Assembly: GCF_905475345.1 (NCBI RefSeq)
Contig: NC_066592.1
Coordinates: 2,504,501-2,568,500 of the forward strand
Direction: 5' to 3'
Length of the DNA stretch: 64,000 bases
From: Vespula vulgaris
Taxonomy: Eukaryota; Arthropoda; Insecta; Hymenoptera; Vespidae
Both the position numbers and the translations under genes were made by a program. Shown here one piece after another: positions 35,683 to 49,700 of this stretch (position 1 is the first letter of the stretch; every line of letters starts with the position of its first letter). The notes below the pieces were generated by a model. It was not told where the DNA came from and searched no databases. It saw only the letters and a list, made by a program, of their open reading frames with translations.

Positions 35683-38222
35683 CTAATCTTTGATATTAAA
35701 ATATTGTTTTGCAACCAGTAGATCACGTTTAATGCTTTCATTATCCGGTGCCAATTTTATTGCCGCTTCCAGTTCAGGAATGCCGTGTTGTGGCGCAGAT
35801 AATTTACAAAGAGCTGCACCTTGCCGAGCGTGACACCTGGCTCTTGATTCACGATTAGCTTCACATTTTGGTTGCATGAGTTCTAATGCCTATAAAAATC
35901 ATCAAAACAATATTACGTTATATTAAATAGTAAAAAGAGTAACAACGCGAATCTGTTTCGATTATATATTTCTTTGACTATCGCACGTTTTCCATTACGT
36001 GTGATTTTCATTAAATGCACGTATCAAAATAAATTCTTACTTTGCTACAATCTTCGGTACATCTATAATAATTCTCAAGAGCATAATGAGCCGCAGATCT
36101 ATTAACGTAGAGTGACGCCATTTTATCGCTAATTTTTATACCGAGAGAATAAGCACTGATAGCTCCCAAATAATTTCCAGCCTTGAATAATTCACTGAAA
36201 CAAAAAGTGCAGAAATTATTATATGAAATATGAATATATTAACAATTATTCAAACAAAGAGCGCATGTTTAACATACTCTCCCTTATCCTTTAACCATTG
36301 CGGATCTCGTTCCTCTGGCCTGAGATCTTCAGCTACAAAACCAGTTTTTCTCCTTGCTTCTGCTTGTTTCTCTAACCACTAAAATTAAATCGTCAATAAT
36401 AACGTCATTCTAACTATCATTAATTCATTGAAGGTCGACTGATTGCGAGTAAGATCGTTATAAGAAATAATAAAACGTACTTCTTGTTCTTCGATCAAAT
36501 GGCTTTCTCTGGCTGGAGTTGGAAACGAACGTTCAGAAAATGTAATATTAATGGTACCATTTTTTCTCGGTAAAGGTACAGCTTTGTTAGGTTCGTCGAA
36601 TATTTGATTTAACTTTCGTGGTTTCCCACTCAATATTCTATCGATTAATTCTTGTCCACGAGTGCGAACATTTTTCAAAGAAGACGACTTACGCAATATC
36701 TTGTCTTTGATTGATTTATCGTACGATTCATGATCGGAATCCGATTCGCTATCCGTCGAAATATTTCTTTCCTGTATAACATTTAATTCATCTTCGTTCG
36801 TCGTATCATTTACCTTTGTATTAAATTCGATCGATCCATCTTCTTTTCTTGGAAATTCATATTTATGAAACAATTCCTTTCCTTCAGGCTCCTTCCATTC
36901 TAATTCCCTACCATTTCTACCTTCGCTGCAACCCTTCGCGTCATTAACGAAAATTTCTTGATCGGTCATTGGCCTGTTCTTCACCATACCGGTGATGTCA
37001 TCCTTAAACCATTTTAATGGTGGCCTTAAAAATAATTCTCTTTTTACGATATTTTACGATATTTTACTATATTTCATATTCAAATATTTATATTATTTAT
37101 TTAAACATTTTACTGAGACTATAATTGGGGCTATAAAATAAAATAAAAATTGTAAATGTGCCAAAAGAAAAATCAGTACGCAAAAATACTTTCGAAAGTC
37201 GTCAAAGATTTGTGCGAAATATCGATGATCTCATTACTTTCACTATCATATTATATTATTTCTTTAAAACTTCTTTCACATTCGCAAATAGAAGATTACT
37301 TATGTACGAAGAAAAACGTTATAAAGCAACATACTTGTATGCTTTACGATTTTCTTGAGTTATGCCTTGTTCATATTTTAAAATCGGTATCTCGGCTTTG
37401 GATCTCCAATCTTCTAATGCTTCCATAGCTTCTTTTCTATGAGAATCTCTCATAGCACTTATTTTATTTAAAACTGCGGTATCTAAATCTATTTGCGCTT
37501 TTACTGCTTCCTTTTTCAAATACTGTCGTTTCTCTAAAAATAAATAGAATTGATTTTTATTCAATCGCAAACATTCGTTTATAAAAATAAAATATATTTT
37601 GCGCATACACATTGATTGAACTAACCGCTTTGAGCTTTTTGTCGTTCTTCTGTAACTTTTTGAATACGTTCAATTGCTCTATTTCGATAATTTCTTTTAG
37701 TATCTTTATCAAGATCGTCCAATTCAAGTTTAGGCCATTTTAAAGAAACATTCGCTTTTCGTAAAGAAAATATAACCTTATCTTCGTCCAATGTACATGT
37801 ACTTTCTTCCTCGATAATATTAGCCCAAAGAAAAAGTTCTAATAAAAATGGCGGACAGCTCGCCTAAAATATTGCAAATTTGAAAAGTTCTTTCCGGGTA
37901 AACGAAAACGCACTTTCTATAATTATTTTTTACTTTAACACACACATACAATGTATATATTTATTATTATTTATTAAAAAAAAAAATGTATATACTTATT
38001 AGAATATATTATGAATTAAATAATATTTTAACGATATTAATATGAATCTTAAGTATGATAAAAAAATGTTATAAAAGAACTCTTCTCTCTAATACATACC
38101 TTTAAATAATTATCGATCACCAAAAAATCTACTTTTTTCGGGCGACTTTTAAATGGCACGTATACTATAACGTAATCTACAGTTTCACGCCATGTATAGT
38201 CTTTAATAATTATAATAGGCAT
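35683..38222 (-). CDS. Dnaaf4: DNAAF4/DYX1C1, dynein axonemal assembly factor
   Basis: Seven exons join in frame: 38222-38100, 37863-37626, 37533-37335, 37024-36481, 36378-36278, 36194-36041 and 35889-35683, giving 521 residues. The N-terminus ([21 protein letters not shown] to about residue 90) is a CS/p23-like domain. A charged helical region with [15 protein letters not shown] follows, then a low-complexity acidic and Ser-rich linker, a short conserved stretch [14 protein letters not shown], and a C-terminal TPR domain ([19 protein letters not shown], then [19 protein letters not shown]). This order is that of DYX1C1/DNAAF4, a cytoplasmic HSP90/HSP70 co-chaperone needed to preassemble axonemal dynein arms. 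In insects the target cells would be chordotonal neurons and sperm. It is longer than the roughly 420-residue human protein, mainly through the linker in exon 4. Confidence 0.93.
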
Positions 38223-40973
38223 TTTTTAACGATTTACATAAATTAAATTTTATGATTAATTATTAATTGAAGTATGCGTCGAAGTTGAATATTACGTTTT
38301 TTCTTTAACTTTATTCGTTGCCTTCTTTCATTTGTTTTTAATATTGTTTTTCAGGTTTTGTATAATTTTCACAAAATGTTAAACATTTTTAAATTATTAT
38401 TTCATCCTATGTAAATTTTAACAAACAGTTATGAAGAAAAGAATTCGAGATTATAACCGATAGTCTATATCGATCAAACGATTTTAATACATTATCACTT
38501 TAAAGGGGGCGCGCTGCATTTACGCGGTAAATTTAAATTAATTACTTATATACATCGATATAATACGTCATAAAGGCATCACAAAAACGATTTTGAGTTT
38601 CTCAATAGAATGAAATGCAAAAAAAAAAACAGAAGAGAAATAAAGGAAATCATAATAATAGAATGCACACATTATTATTTTAATCAGTTTTAATTAAAAC
38701 GTTTAAGAGAGTATTTTGTTGACAATATTTTTGTAGACATTGTCGAAAAAAGCTGCCACCCATGTAACAGCACATTTCTCCCGCGTTACTGGGTCTATTC
38801 TGTATAGATTTTCTATTTTAATGAATAATAATTTAAAATCAATGAAAAAATGTATGAAAAAGACAGACACATAGAGTTTTGTCAAAATGTGCTTATTTTG
38901 GTTCTTGCGCTAGACTAAAATGTACTTTTGGACACACATGACACTTTATGAAATTACACATTTATATTGTTCGTTGAAAATTGACTACAAAACTTATCGT
39001 AAATCAGTCAGTTTATATCAATGTCTGTTCTTACAGAATCGAAATTTTATCTACAGACGAAGTGTAGGACTTTCGAGTGTTTTAATATATGTAAATGTAA
39101 ATAATACATTATATGTATATATATGTGTTTTCACAATAATTCTGAAAAATCAAGTGACATTATATATTATAAGTGTCTCGATGTATTCCCACATTTCGTT
39201 GTGATTCTAATAACAAAAACGAGTGTACCATTTTCTTTTTGTAAGAGATATCATGGTACATAGTACTGTTAAAAAATGGAGGACTCCGATAAATAGTTCG
39301 ATTATCAAATTAAAAACTATAATTTATCATAGATGTGTTATGACACTATAATATTTAATTATAATCTTATATATGCCTTAGATTAACTTCTCAATTATTA
39401 GATTAATAATTATTCAATGTATATATATACAATGCATTTCAATTATAAGTGTTTTACTTGTTCAATTGTCTCTAATAAGAAGAAATAAAAAACAAAAAAA
39501 TTGAACTGATTTTAACTTACGTTGGACAAAATAAAAAAAAAGTACTTAAACTTAAAATAATCTTAAAGCTAGTATAAATAAGTACACGTGCAATGCACGT
39601 TTGTCTATACTGTAACCAAACGAGTCTCGTAACCATTGTATTAAAGATATATTCGTATACGTGTTCTCGTTTGGTTACTTAGTCTTGTATTAACACAGAA
39701 TAGTTTAATACACAATGCATAATATCCGCGCGCATTAAATGATATCTCGTTTTAAGCATAGAAGCTTTTGTTATAGTTTTTATATCTATTTGTGTTAATG
39801 AAGATATATCTTTAACTTTATATGGAATGTCTACAAATACAGTATAAAAAATGGCATTATTTAATACACAAATTAACATTGAAAAATTAAATATTAGATT
39901 AGTGTGCATAATACAATTGACAGATATACTGCGCATGTTACAAATAATTTATACGATTCAGGAATAATTAAAAATTATTCGCGTTTAATATCTATTCTTA
40001 TTTTGAGAAAATTTCATTATATATATATATTGAAAAATGATTTTAATAAATCTAGTCGTAACAAATATAAGTAAAGAACATTATTTCACAATTTAATTAT
40101 ATCTACAGCAATATTTATAACGTATATTGCATTGATAATTAAAAATTCGTTGGTAATTTATAATCTACATAATAAGGGACAGCCACTTGTTCCAATATAC
40201 TAATATCCTTTCTATTGTATTAATAATGTTACACTATTAATTATGGAAAATTGATGTTATACCATTAATAGGTAGTAAAAATAAATACACAATCAGTAAA
40301 TAGAAGTCTGCCTCATAAAAGAGACAATATATCTAAATGGCTTGACTTTTGTACATACATATCACTGATTTTTAACCTACGTTGGAAGCTATTTTCCAAC
40401 GTAAGTTGAAATTCACATGCACATACATGGCATATAGACATGTTACATAACACATACCATTTCTTTCTTTTTTTTTTTCCTCAAATTATATCCATTGTCG
40501 TTCTCTACAAATTGTTCGTGATTAACAGAAATATAATTATAGTTATGATATGAGTATATTGTTGATAAATAAATGCAAAATACTTTTACTTTATGGAGCA
40601 TTATACATATGCTGGATGCTTCATGAGAAAAAACTGATGTACAATATTGATATTTCTTATTCGACAATCGTGATTTAATTGAAAATGTTCTGGAAGATAT
40701 CTATATCTATATCTATCTATCTATCTGTCTATATGTGTATATATATATGTGTGTATATATATACACGTTATGTATATATATACACATACGCATACATACA
40801 CACACCACACGTTCTTTGAAAAAATTAATACATCTAGAGTGTCCGTTGTAGGATATAATGATGCAAGAAAAATTGTATAGTAATATATCTCAACAGTATG
40901 CATACCATATTAATTTTGTTCGACAATATTATTGCAGTTCATTTAAAAAGAATAACATCATTATTCTTACGAA
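38223..40973. other. Intergenic: DNAAF4 upstream and spinophilin 3' region
   Basis: AT-rich DNA between the DNAAF4 start codon and the spinophilin stop codon, both minus strand. The DNAAF4 promoter should lie within a few hundred bases of 38222. Much of 39-41 kb may be the spinophilin 3' UTR. It contains an imperfect hairpin at 40370-40411, a related copy of one arm at about 39506-39526 and a TATC/TATA microsatellite at about 40700-40770. No coding exon is recognised. Confidence 0.5.
40370..40411. repeat. Imperfect 18-bp inverted repeat (hairpin)
   Basis: The arms at 40370-40387 and 40394-40411 are complementary at 16 of 18 positions around a 6-base loop, with the core TACGTTGGAA / TTCCAACGTA perfect. 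A direct copy of the left arm and its flank occurs at about 39506-39526. Confidence 0.7.
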
Positions 40974-43683
40974 TTATTTCTTCCGTGCTGCCTTTTCAGC
41001 CTTTCTCCGCATTCGTTCTATTTCTTTACGTTCCTTGCGTTCTCTATCCGCTTGTGCTCTAAGCTCTTTCAACTTCCGCTTAAGATGCGCCTTTTCTTCG
41101 CCATAAATACCAAAAGCTTTTAATTCTCGAGATTCAAGACGTAAAAGATTTCCACCGTTGATTCCATTTTCCAAAAATCGAGGAGCATGTCGTTCCAAGC
41201 CCATTCCTGATAACCACTGGCAGACCTAACACCATTTATTACGTTATAAATCGATATTATTACCATACATAAATAATTAAATTAGTAACAAATGAAAAGA
41301 TTCTTACTTGCTCCTTAGACCAATCGGTAACAGGCGCATTCTGCCAAAAGTGTGATTTCTTGTCACCTAAACCAAAGTCACTTGAATGAGGTGGCAACCA
41401 AACTTCACTCGAATCTAGATTCATAATTTTATTTATTTGTGGAAACACGTAGCACTTAGGAAACGCGTAACAAAATCATAAATGGATAATTTAATTTTTC
41501 CGTTAATAGAGATATTCATTATCACAAATCCCTACCTGCGCTACCTGTTTTAGATGGGCTAGGATCAACAGCAGGTGGACTCACGGATCCTCCAGATGAT
41601 AAACTTGAAGGAGAACTACCAGGATGATGCCATGGTGCACCGCTACTACTAATTAAGTTAGCCGAAGGTATCGTAACTTTTTTTACTATAAAAATAATAA
41701 AATTATTTTTTTAAATAAATTTTTTTATATAACTTATTACGTAAATATTTTTTATGAAATATTCAATAAATGAAATGTACATATACATATACATACACAT
41801 AACATATACGTACATACATACATACATACATACATACATACATACATACATACATACATACATACATACATACATACATACATACATACATACCTCTTTG
41901 ATTAGCTTCATTCACAGCTTGTCTTATTTCTTCCACAAGATGATGAGTTACTAAAGTGGGATCATTATTATGTGGATTATTCAAATCACTAAAATCTCCA
42001 GAACTTTCTCTAGAAGAGGACAAATCATTTCCACCAAGACGCCTTTCTCTCTCAGCCAAGACTTGTTTTAATTGTTCTGCCAAGGATGCAGGCGGTCCAG
42101 TTAAACCTATTTTGCAAAGTACATCATACTTTTAAAAACTGTTATTTGTGTATTATGAACTAATACATAGATATATAGTAGAAACAAAATACACATACTT
42201 TTTTGAGTTTGTGGCCAACTTTGCTCTGTCATCGCCCTAACTTGTGAACTGATTGTACTATGTTGTCGAATCGTGGTTGTATGAGTAGTTTCAATATGTT
42301 GTTTGCCTTTTAATGAACTGATCGATGAACTACTAGAATAGGAACTTAAGTTTGATTGTTTTGATGTTAGATCATTTGGCGATCTGCTACTTGTGTCCTG
42401 AGAAATATGTTTTGAAGACGAATCTTCGTCAGTATTATCACCCGATTCATCTAAACCATAATCCTATAAGTCACAAACTAACGTTAGTAATTTTTTAAAC
42501 ATTACAACAATAATACATATACGTACCGAACTACTGTTACTAAGGCCTCCTGATCTTTTAGGAAGTTGACGATTAGCAAGACCACCTCTACTTGCAAGTT
42601 CAGCTTTACTTTTACCAGCTGAATTATCAAGAAGTCGGTGAGCTGGTACTGCACGATCTAATTCTTCCTTTACAGGAAGTGGGAGTGGTAGTTTTCGTTC
42701 AACGGTTGCAGTCTTGTCTCCATCATCTGGACTGCTCAAATCTGATGTCTCTGTATCAGAGAGTTGACAACTAGATGAAGAAGGTGGTGGTGGCAATTGA
42801 CGTCGTGATAATTGTGGTGTTACTATTCTAGCTGTGGTGCCATCATATGGAAGTCGAACGGGCAATCCAAATCTTCTTTGTGTTTCTGTTAATTCTACTT
42901 CTAATGTAATAACCTGTGAAATATACAAAATTGTATTACATACTCTTTCTTTATAATAGTAAAATAATATATACATACCCTATCCTTTAAACTTTTAACC
43001 AGTGCATTATATTCTGTATCTTTTTCTTGTAACAACTGTTGATAAAATTCATCTCTCGCTGCGATATCTGTACGAAGTTCTCGCGCTGCTCTTTTTGCAC
43101 GTGCATATTTTTGTTGTAATGCAGCATTCTGTGACGTTGCCTGAGATAGCATTTCACGAGCTGTAGTTAAATCTTGACGAGCTGTACTCAATGCTCTTTC
43201 GGATTCATGAAGTCGTAAACCAGACTCACGTAACTTCGCTGCATATTCTTCACTGCCTGCCCCACTATTTTCCAATTCGACTAACTGTAAATCAATTTGA
43301 AAATAAATGATAAGTGTTATAACATATGTGAAAATTAATGTACAATATAGTTCCATTTATTTTTTTATATAAATAACGATAAATATGAAATTATATTGTA
43401 CAAATAAAATTGATATATATATATAAAGCATTACAATATAAGCATTATATAATGAAGTAATCGCGACATTACAAGCATTATTCTATACAAATTGATACAG
43501 TAACTTTGTTTTTAAAATTCTATTTACATACATACACACACACATTATACATATATTACATCATCGTGTACATTCAATAATAAGGAAGTATACATTTATG
43601 AATGATACAAACGTAAAAATACAAATCAATACTGACGCTCACTATTATCACAATTGACACATGCAAAAACCTATCAAAATTAG

Positions 43684-43733
<50 letters not shown>

Positions 43734-46700
43734 CTGCAGTTTTACATAATAAACCTGTTGATTAAAATTATTAATCTAATCGTTCGTATAAAATAAGCAC
43801 TGAATAATTATGTTAAAAGATCAGCTCATTTTTTATTAATTACCTTTGCTTTGAGTTTTTCCACCTCTCCATCTGCTAATGCAAGTTTATATTGACTCTG
43901 CAAGCAGTTGATGACATACACAGTGCATAAGCAAAAACAAAGAAGTTGTACTAAGAAATATACTAATTTACTATAATAAACATTACAAAATATATCTATA
44001 TAAAGATGATATCATAAATGATATAAGTAAATGATGAAAATATATAATAATATAGTAATAATGTACATGTACAATATATATCCTATACACGCACGATAAC
44101 AATATAAAATATTGCACTTATTACATTTCATTCTTCAAAGTTTTCTTGTGTCTATTATAGACATATTTACTTGGAAAAATAAATTAATAGAGGATAAATT
44201 AAAGCATGCTGCAAACAATGAGACCATAAGTAACGTTTTTCTCATTATATGCATATGATTTATATATTATCATAAATACTATGAAGCATATTCTATAAAT
44301 AAAATCATTTATAAAAAAAATTGAACACAATAATTGAAAATCTATTATATACAGACGATGTATAGCACGAAAAATTTTATACAAAAGCATTTTCCAAAAT
44401 TCAAAAAAGAGTACCTCTTGTAAAAGTAGCCTCAAACTATCAACATCATTTTGTGTAGGTACAGAATGTGGCGGCATTGACGAACTGATGATGGGAGATC
44501 TGCTACGACTAGACGGAGATAAATAACTTTCAATGGGACTCTGAGGTGGTTCTCCCTCGGAGCAAGAAGACATTGCTGGTGAACCAGGTATTCCACCCAT
44601 GGAAGTACCAAGTGGTGCATCCTCTCCACTTCGTTGTCCATCGGGTGATGCATCCGAAAAATTAAGTCTTCTAAATAAAAAAAATTATATTTAATATTTC
44701 ATTCCAAAAATGTCTTTCGTAAATTGTTATATATATAATATCTTCCTCAGTACTTCATGGAGCCTCAAGCTCACACTGAAGCGGCCGCAAATTATCGTCA
44801 CAAAGTTTAGCGAGCAAGGATATACCATCATTGGAAAATTAGATTTCATAATGGAAATATTAAAACAAAGAAAAGAAAAGAAATTACCTATTAGCAGAAT
44901 TAGCTTGTTCTCTTTCTCTATCTGCTTGCAAACTTTGCCGAATTAACATCGCAACTTCAGAATTTTTCGGATCACGCTCCCTACCAATCACAAAACGCAC
45001 AAGACCTGAAGTATTACGCAGAACACTAGCTGCATATGCCTGTGTGACACCAACTAAGGATTTTCCATCCACTTCTACAATTTGATCATTTACTTGTATT
45101 CTGCCTTCTCGTGCGGCTGCACCTTTCGCTGTAATTGTTTTTACAAAAATTCCCAATTTTTCAAGACCTGCATCTGCACCAACACCCATTCCAATTATAC
45201 TAAGGCCTAAACCTTCTGGTCCCTTCATAAGTTCTACTGGAAATACCTGTTAAAAAACATTATTTTAATATAATATTTATTTAAAAATATTTTACAGTTG
45301 GTAACGTGTACGCGCGTTTGTGTACATATATTTTTATCGTTATATTTAAATTCAAGAAATTGTAAACTACCTCCATTTTCTCAACACGTTTTTCAAGCTC
45401 ATATTCTGCACTTGCTGCTATAGGATCTACGTCTTCATTACGTCGATCGTATTCATTCACAGAATGTGTCGAATATACTCTCATTGGACCTGTATCAAAT
45501 GAAACTTTAGTAGTCTTTTTAACAGGTACAGTAGATGGATAATCTTCATCTTCATCTTCAGACTCTGGTATGCCTGAAACTTCCATCCAAAAGTGACCAT
45601 CTTCAAAATAATGAACTCCATTCTCCACCAATATCTATAGATAAATTAATGTATCCTTTATAATAGATTACAGAGCTATAAAATTATTGAAACTGTATGA
45701 TCAATGTATTACAATTTTTCCAGGTGTTGGAGTGTAATCTTCTTGGTGCTCAGTTTCTGTGTCATCATTTGTTTCGTGTGTATCATTTAAACTACTAACG
45801 GATCCTAGCAATCCACTTTCACTACCTGTTACTGAACCCACTTGACTCTCCGTCAACGAATCTATTGTCAAATCGCTACGTGATCTGTGGGATAAACTAA
45901 AAATGATAATACCTTAAGTATATGCAGTGTAATATAACGTTAATATCACATGGAAAATGAGAAGTTTATATAATATGCTAATATAATTAATATGAAAAAT
46001 TCAAATGAGAAAATGCAGAAAATAAGCTGCAAAATATTTTTACCAAACAAAAAAGCATAATATGCCAAACTGAATCACCTATAATCATGAGTTGTGCTAT
46101 TGATAAGACTGGAATCAGGAGCAGATAAAACATCAGAAAGCCAATCTGGCGCATTATCTTGTTCTTCTCTATCCTTATCTTTATCCACATCTTTCTCTTT
46201 TTCAATAGCAATTTCTTCATCAGCTGCTTCTGTAGTATTTGTAGGAGATAGTAATCTGGCAATTTCTTGTGCTTCTTCATCCGATAATAGAGCTGATCCT
46301 TGTCTAATTCATTATTTTCATGATTCAGTTTTATTTTTATCAATTATTTGAATGAAAAAATCCTGCTAATCAAATAATTACATTTACTTACCTTATTTTT
46401 TTCTCCAATATACTGCATTAAGTTGGTAAAAAGTTGTTTGGTAGATGATAAAATAAAAAATCAATATATTAAAATGTAACAGAATAAATAAAGTAAAGAA
46501 AAGGCAAAAAGTGAAAATAAATATTACTAAGCCACTTGCAAATATATAGCAGAAATAAAATATTATTGCTTCATTAATATGTGTGTATATATATGCATTT
46601 TTTATATCATTCATTATATATATATATATATACATATGCACATACAAACACACATATTTTATATAATATATAAATATTAAATCTCTTTTTCTATTAAATT

Positions 46701-49700
46701 TAAAGTTTATATCATGCATTTACTTACCGTGAACTTAATAAATTTTCTGCTTCATCAGCTGTCATGGTATCTGGAGTTATAGGAACTGTTTGAGAAGTAT
46801 TAGCTTTAGATGGTGTTTCTTCTATTGTACTTTTCAATTCTTGTTGATTTTTTATATCTGGTACCTCTGTTGGAGGCATATTTTCTATATTAGTAATAGT
46901 TTTAGTATCACTTGAATCACTATCATCTATAAAGCTATTTTCAGATGTAGGAAGTTCATTAATCTGCTTTTTTTCCAAGTGCTTTTGTGATGTTGTTATG
47001 GGTGATATGTTTACTTGCTGAATTGAATTTACAAAAGTGTTTTCTGATAAACGTAATTTAGCTAATTCAGCTTTTTGTTTTTCTTGTTCCCATGTCGTTT
47101 GAGGATGAACGTCTTCTACATTTTTATTATTTATAAAATTAGAAGATTTAGATGATCCATCTGTGCTTACATTGCTTCTGTTTGCTATTGTTTTTATTAC
47201 AGAATTGGATGGATCTGCTAAATGTTTAAGTTCATTCAATTCAGTTGTATTGATATTTGGTTCTGTTATATTATTTGTGCTATGATTGGTAGAAATAGGA
47301 GCATGTTCAGTGTAATTTGATGACATATTGTCGATCTGATCCATCTTATTACCTCCTTCAATAAAACTTGAGCGTTTTCCAGAAACCTCTTCTTTATTTT
47401 TTGCCAATTTTTCTCGAGCAGAACTTTTTATTTGATCATTTTTAACATTAGACATTGTTTTTTGGCACATGTTTTCAGTTAATAACTGCTTCTCGTTGGA
47501 AATATTTGATTGTGATTTATTATCAAATGCTTTACTTTGATTTGTCTCTTCAGGCATAAGATTTACTTTCGTTGGTTCTTGAACATTATGAATTACTTTC
47601 TCTTGCATGGTTTTAACAGAATTTACTCCTGTATTAGATTTTATATGAGCTTTGCTATCTATTTTATTTTGTACAACATTATCCTGACTTTGTTGCACTC
47701 GCTTTGTATATGGAGAAGGTACTGGGATGTCTTTATGTTCCAATAGCGGATGTTCCTGATCAGAACTAACAACAGATGGAGGCCGCTGTCCCAAACCAGC
47801 AGCTTGTAAATCAACACGAACATGAGAACGTCGGACAACCGTAGTTGTGTCTGTTTCATTAAATTTTGATTCCTTTTCTGCTGCATTATCATCCTCAGCG
47901 ATGATTTCTGTATATGTGGCTGGTTTTTCTTGTTCTTCTGAAGCCAAATCATAACTATTACGGCCTGAAAATATAAAGTATAATGTTTTGTATGGATAAA
48001 ATTTAATTAGAGAAAAAATTGTGATCATTGGTATTATGTGTAAAAGGACAGTTCATAAGTGTACCTCGACAATCAATGCAGAGCAAACGGAGACACATGG
48101 TACTACTATATTTCCAAATTGAAAAGATTATATATATTATATGCAAATGAAAAATGAAAATTAATATATTTTTTCAATATAATAATATTATAATTGAATA
48201 CTTTCATATTTAATAATAAAATCTTTTATGTTTGCGAACATAACCTTTCACTATGTTTATTCTACATATGTTGTGTTACAAAGAAAATCCTATTGAAATT
48301 TGTATGTGTTAGCAATCTCTCTCTATTAAAGTTTCTTTTTTTAATAATCTTATTTCATTTACTTTATTTATATACATACATTATAAAATATTTTATGAAA
48401 AAAATACATTAGCCATGACTACAAAAATGTTATAATAATATGTAAATGGTAAATTATTTAGAGAATCTACTAGTTAAATTTATTATTAATCTTCAACTTC
48501 CAAAAAATTTTGCTTATATCATATGTATAATCCATGTTATGTATCTTAAACACAATATTTAAGCTATGTATATCTCACATAATAAATTTTTGATTTTTAA
48601 AATATTTAAATATTTAAATATTAAAAAGATATCTTTAATAGTATTATATAAAAGTATTAATAAGTTAATCAAACATGCCAATCACTTTTGTAATATAAAT
48701 GCACCAAACCACAAGGAGGCAGATGCTAAACAGAGTTCATACTGATTTCTATAAATAATACTGTTGAGACTAGCAGGAGAAGTATAAGAGCATGGGTAGG
48801 AGAAAACAGAAAGAGAAGCTCACATATTTTTATGTTTTACTATTTTGGCAGATTGCCATTATAAGAAAGCAAAATTTAATTGTTATTAGTATTTAATAGA
48901 ATATATAATAACAAAAAATAAATAAATAAATAAATAAAGGAAAAAATATAGTAATAGAATATAATTTAACTTTCATGTAGAGAAAATTGCACATTATTTT
49001 AGTATTTATCATTTGTTGTATATATCATATTTTAATATATATCATATGTTGAAAATAAAAGGAATGTACATTTATATATTGAAAAGTAATATTACCTGCT
49101 TGAAATTTTTCTAACATTTCTCTGTCAGCTTTTTCTTCTTTACTGTCTTTTGAAGGTGAACTAGGAGAACTCATACTAGAAGATGCACTATCAGTACCCC
49201 GTGAAGGTGGTCTTAAATCAGATTCTGGTGATCTTGTTGTTTCTGTTCTTTTTTCTTCTAATAGAACATCTTTTCTTTTTGTAGTATTCGTATATGGTTT
49301 AGCCCAATCTGGTCTTGGATCAGTTCTAATAACTTCATTTTTTATTTCCACATCTAATGCATCCCTAGATGATTTTAAATCTGCAGCTTTTTTCAAAATT
49401 TCATCATTTTTAGCTAGCCATTCATTTTTCCACTCTGAAGTTTTTGGCGGCGAACGTATAGGACTTGCAGGATAATTTACATAATCTGGTGCTTCAAGGA
49501 AATCTATATCTTTACTCATCTTATTCTCAGATATATTGCTTACTGTATTTTCTGTGGACATGCTACAAAGTGGACTAGAAGTACCAGAACTTTTTTCTCC
49601 CAAAGGAACATTCGATTTTATTGGTCCAACAATATTACAATTTGAAGTTGTAGAATTGTTTTTAGTAACTCCTGCATTTATTACACTTTTAGAAGCTTGA

